A stretch of 7,695 nucleotides of DNA from Actinomycetota bacterium (GTDB taxonomy: Bacteria > Actinomycetota > Acidimicrobiia > Acidimicrobiales > JACCXE01). Shown here piece by piece: positions 5,705 through 7,695 of this stretch. Within the stretch, counting starts at the first letter, position 1, and the number at the start of each line of letters is the position of its first letter. The stretch covers positions 1-7,695 of the forward strand of contig JACCXE010000421.1 of the NCBI GenBank assembly GCA_013697265.1. Direction: 5' to 3'. A model generated the notes under the pieces. That model was not told the DNA's origin. It saw only the letters and a list, made by a program, of their open reading frames with translations, and searched no databases. Position numbers and translations under genes: made by a program.

Positions 5705-6837
5705 ACCTCCGAGTCGGCCCGTTCCGCGAGGGCACGTTCACGAGCCCACTGCACGACGAGCGGCTCGCGGCATGGCTGGGAGCTGCGCTCGGCATCACGA
5801 TCACCGTGTGCTTCGCGACCGGGCTTGTCTCCCACGGGATCCAGAACCCGCCGTCGTGGTTCACTTGGCCGTCGCGCCCGGTGAACCTGTATCGCGTCAC
5901 CCAGGGCCTTCACGTCATGATGGGCATCGCCTCGATCCCGCTGCTGCTCGCCAAGCTCTGGGTCGTCTACCCGCACTTCTGGACATGGCCGATCCTGCGC
6001 GGGCTGACTAGCGCCGTCGAGCGACTCTTCGTCCTCGTACTTATCGCTGGCAGCCTCTTGCTGCTCAGCACCGGCGTGGTGAACATCGCGTACTGGTACT
6101 CGGTCATGCCGTTCAACTTCGTGCGCACCCACTTCTGGACGGCGTGGCTGGTTGTCGGCGCGCTCGTGGTCCACATCGGGGCGAAGACGACGACGACTCG
6201 CGCCGCGTTCTCGCGAGGTCGCCACGCACCGATCGAGGGATCCTTAACGCGGCGCGGCTTCCTCGTGGCCACCGGCGCGGCCGCCGGAGCGCTCGCGCTC
6301 ACCGTCGTCGGTGAGACGGTTGCCCCACTCAAGCGCCTCGCGGTCCTGGCGCCGCGCCGCATCGGCACCGGGCCGCAGGGCGTGCCGGTGAACAAGTCGG
6401 CCGCGCAGGCCGGCGTCGTCAAGAAGGCGAAAAGCGACAACTACCGGCTCAAGATCGACGGCAAGGTGGCAACACCGCTGCGCCTCACCCTTGCCGACCT
6501 CCGTGCCCTTCCGCAGCACCACGCCGACCTTCCGATCACCTGCGTCGAGGGGTGGAGCGCGGCGGCCAGCTGGTCGGGTCCCCGGATCAGCGATCTGCTC
6601 GAGGCAGCCGGCGCCGAGGCCGGCGCACGGGTGACGGTCCAATCGCTCCAGAAGGGCGGAAGCTTCGCCACCTCCGACCTCGAGCCATCCCACATCGCCG
6701 ACCCCGATTGCCTGCTCGCGCTCGACCTCGGCGGCGAGGCCCTCCACATCGATCACGGCTTCCCCGCCCGCCTGATCGCTCCGAACCGTCCCGGAGTGCT
6801 GCAGACGAAATGGGTCGCCCGTCTGGAGGTCTCGTGA
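5701..6837 (+). CDS. Membrane-anchored molybdopterin-dependent oxidoreductase (sulfite oxidase fold) with cytochrome-b-like N-terminal domain
   Basis: This is a 378-residue fusion. The N-terminal half carries four membrane helices (about 24-45, 66-90, 106-130, 143-162) with histidines placed as possible haem b ligands (H71 in GLHVMMG, H158 in VVHIGAK; also H45, H92, H144), like a b561-type cytochrome. A fifth hydrophobic segment (187-206) is preceded by a twin-arginine motif, TRRGFL (183-188). The C-terminal half (about 245-378) is an oxidoreductase molybdopterin-binding domain: YRLKIDGKV, LTLADLRALP, ITCVEGWSAAASWSGPRISD with the expected molybdenum-ligand Cys281, and the family ending DHGFPARLIAPNRPGVLQTKW. 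The likely role is an exported Moco enzyme passing electrons to or from the membrane; its substrate is unknown. The start is GTG 5701, overlapping the upstream stop. Extending the frame to 5497 would add only Arg-rich sequence. The four-helix membrane protein gene overlaps its stop. Confidence 0.95.
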   Translation: MNLRVGPFREGTFTSPLHDERLAAWLGAALGITITVCFATGLVSHGIQNPPSWFTWPSRPVNLYRVTQGLHVMMGIASIPLLLAKLWVVYPHFWTWPILRGLTSAVERLFVLVLIAGSLLLLSTGVVNIAYWYSVMPFNFVRTHFWTAWLVVGALVVHIGAKTTTTRAAFSRGRHAPIEGSLTRRGFLVATGAAAGALALTVVGETVAPLKRLAVLAPRRIGTGPQGVPVNKSAAQAGVVKKAKSDNYRLKIDGKVATPLRLTLADLRALPQHHADLPITCVEGWSAAASWSGPRISDLLEAAGAEAGARVTVQSLQKGGSFATSDLEPSHIADPDCLLALDLGGEALHIDHGFPARLIAPNRPGVLQTKWVARLEVS

Positions 6838-7301
6838 TCGACACCGATCGCCCGCTCGTCGACAACCCACGCATCTTCTGGCCCGCCGTCGCGATCGGCG
6901 GACTCATCGTCGCCTTCGGCGTGCGCGGTCTGCTCGTCGATGCGGTGCCGCCCGTCGGCTATCTGAAGTGGTTCCTCGGCGTGAACCTGGCCCACGACCT
7001 GATTCTCGTACCGGCCGGCACCCTGATCGTGGTCGCCGCTCGGCGGCTCCCGGCGCGGATCCGCGCCGTGATCCTCACCGGGCTCTTCGCCGCCACCGTG
7101 CTCACCATCTACGCGTTCCCCTTCCTCCTCGGACGGGGCCGGCGCAAGGATTCGCCGAGTGTCCTGCCCCTCGACTACTCAACCGGTCTGGGCTGGGCGC
7201 TGCTCGCGGTGGGCCTGGCCACCGGCGTGGGGATCGCGTGGCAGCTGGTCCGGCCACGAGAGCACAAGTCCGGCGCCACCGGCGTAGGTACACGCGGGTG
7301 A
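6834..7301 (+). CDS. Four-helix membrane protein, partner of the molybdoenzyme
   Basis: This is a 155-residue integral membrane protein of unknown function. Four hydrophobic segments are visible at about 14-36, 52-70, 75-100 and 117-139, with a polar loop after the third (RGRRKDSPSVLPLDYST) and a polar tail. A conserved-looking NLAHDLILVPAG (51-62) carries His54 and Asp55 at the start of the second helix. The GTG at 6834 shares GTGA with the stop of the molybdoenzyme and has GGAGG four bases upstream (6825-6829), so the two are almost certainly translated together. By position it could help anchor or mature the enzyme or link it to the electron chain; no motif proves this. The frame is open back to 6552, but that part lies inside the upstream gene and is Arg/Pro-rich shadow sequence. 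Confidence 0.85.
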   Translation: MIDTDRPLVDNPRIFWPAVAIGGLIVAFGVRGLLVDAVPPVGYLKWFLGVNLAHDLILVPAGTLIVVAARRLPARIRAVILTGLFAATVLTIYAFPFLLGRGRRKDSPSVLPLDYSTGLGWALLAVGLATGVGIAWQLVRPREHKSGATGVGTRG

Positions 7302-7355
7302 CGTTGTCGAGCCACGGGCTCTGGCCCTGCTCGTCTTACAGCTGCTGGAGCTTGG

Positions 7356-7695
7356 TTACGACTGCTTGCCCGCGTCGTGCTGGCCGGGGAGCACGTCGGT
7401 TTCGGATTTGTGCCACGCCGGGTGATCGCCGGCGGTCTCCACGTTGAAGCCATAGTCGTACACGAGGGTGCCGCCGAACGTCGCACCCAGCGTCACCAGC
7501 GCTGCGATAACCACGGACAGCACCATGATCCCGACTGGGGTCACGAGCTCGGTGTGGTAGTCGTTCATCCGCCACGCGACGTCCGCCAACGCCAACACGG
7601 TGACGGTGACCATGACCGTGGCATGGGTGTTGATGGTGCGCCGGGCTTGGGTGCCGGCCTCCGATGACTTCCATGCGTCCCACAGGCCGGTGAGG
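7356..7695 (-). CDS. DUF2231 family membrane protein, 5' end outside the window
   Basis: The 3' part (112 residues) of a small membrane protein is present; the start lies beyond the right edge. It runs from LTGLWDAWKS and the polar EAGTQARRTINTHATVM into two hydrophobic helices (residues 23-43 and 51-75 counted from the edge), then GGTLVYDYGFNVETAGDHPAW and a polar tail ending in TAA at 7356-7358. The order 'GLxDW...(G)TxARRT...H' then 'GGxLVYxxGxxV' is that of DUF2231 proteins, whose role is unknown. The ATG at 7613 would cut the family motif and is not the start. The gene converges on the four-helix membrane protein gene across a 54-bp gap that holds no convincing terminator. Confidence 0.8.
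   Translation of the reverse strand, partial: LTGLWDAWKSSEAGTQARRTINTHATVMVTVTVLALADVAWRMNDYHTELVTPVGIMVLSVVIAALVTLGATFGGTLVYDYGFNVETAGDHPAWHKSETDVLPGQHDAGKQS

Noticed and set aside
5278..6225. 315-codon minus-strand ORF opposite the molybdoenzyme gene
   Set aside because: Most of it is antisense to the membrane domain and rich in Arg, Asp and Pro; only its last ~40 codons outside the gene were kept as a separate observation.
7309..7330. Possible terminator in the gap between the four-helix membrane protein and DUF2231 genes
   Set aside because: Only a GGGC/GCCC stem with bulged extensions is possible and there is no T-tract.

Overview
The window is a high-GC stretch with a strong preference for G or C at third codon positions and frequent GTG (once probably TTG) start codons. 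Together with the gene families present (DUF1622, DUF2231, a five-helix membrane molybdoenzyme, an SRPBCC protein with a Rho-N/SAP-like tail), this points to an actinobacterium. The genus cannot be read from the sequence. I see no tRNA, rRNA, CRISPR array, insertion sequence or integrase.

Layout from left to right: (1) an upstream ORF tail of doubtful reality at the left edge; (2) on the + strand, a short-chain dehydrogenase/reductase-like protein with a damaged catalytic and cofactor signature (191-961); (3) a convergent junction with a GC-rich hairpin; (4) on the - strand, a Na+/H+ antiporter NhaA (2202-3554) followed four bases downstream by an alpha/beta hydrolase (1043-2197), probably one transcript; (5) a 324-bp stretch upstream of nhaA with only small, doubtful ORFs; (6) on the - strand, a DUF1622 membrane protein (3879-4232) and a small phage-like ORF lacking a convincing start (4264-4455); (7) on the - strand, an SRPBCC (cyclase/dehydrase-like) protein with a C-terminal Rho-N/SAP-like helix motif (4565-5212); (8) a roughly 490-bp divergent region that ends in what looks like the amputated 3' end of a SAM-dependent methyltransferase gene (5513-5704); (9) on the + strand, a membrane-anchored molybdopterin oxidoreductase (5701-6837) and a four-helix membrane protein (6834-7301), joined by GTGA stop/start overlaps; (10) on the - strand, the 3' part of a DUF2231 membrane protein that runs off the right edge.

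How the genes may work together: the clearest functional unit is 5701-7301, a predicted cytochrome-b-like four-helix domain fused to an exported sulfite-oxidase-fold domain, with a small membrane partner. The methyltransferase remnant in front implies a once longer operon. The nhaA-hydrolase pair and the DUF1622, SRPBCC and DUF2231 proteins fit ion homeostasis or envelope functions, but nothing in the sequence links them into one pathway. I find no convincing new defence or mobile system. The more unusual points are the internal twin-arginine segment of the molybdoenzyme, the degenerate SDR active site, and several gene remnants between intact genes.
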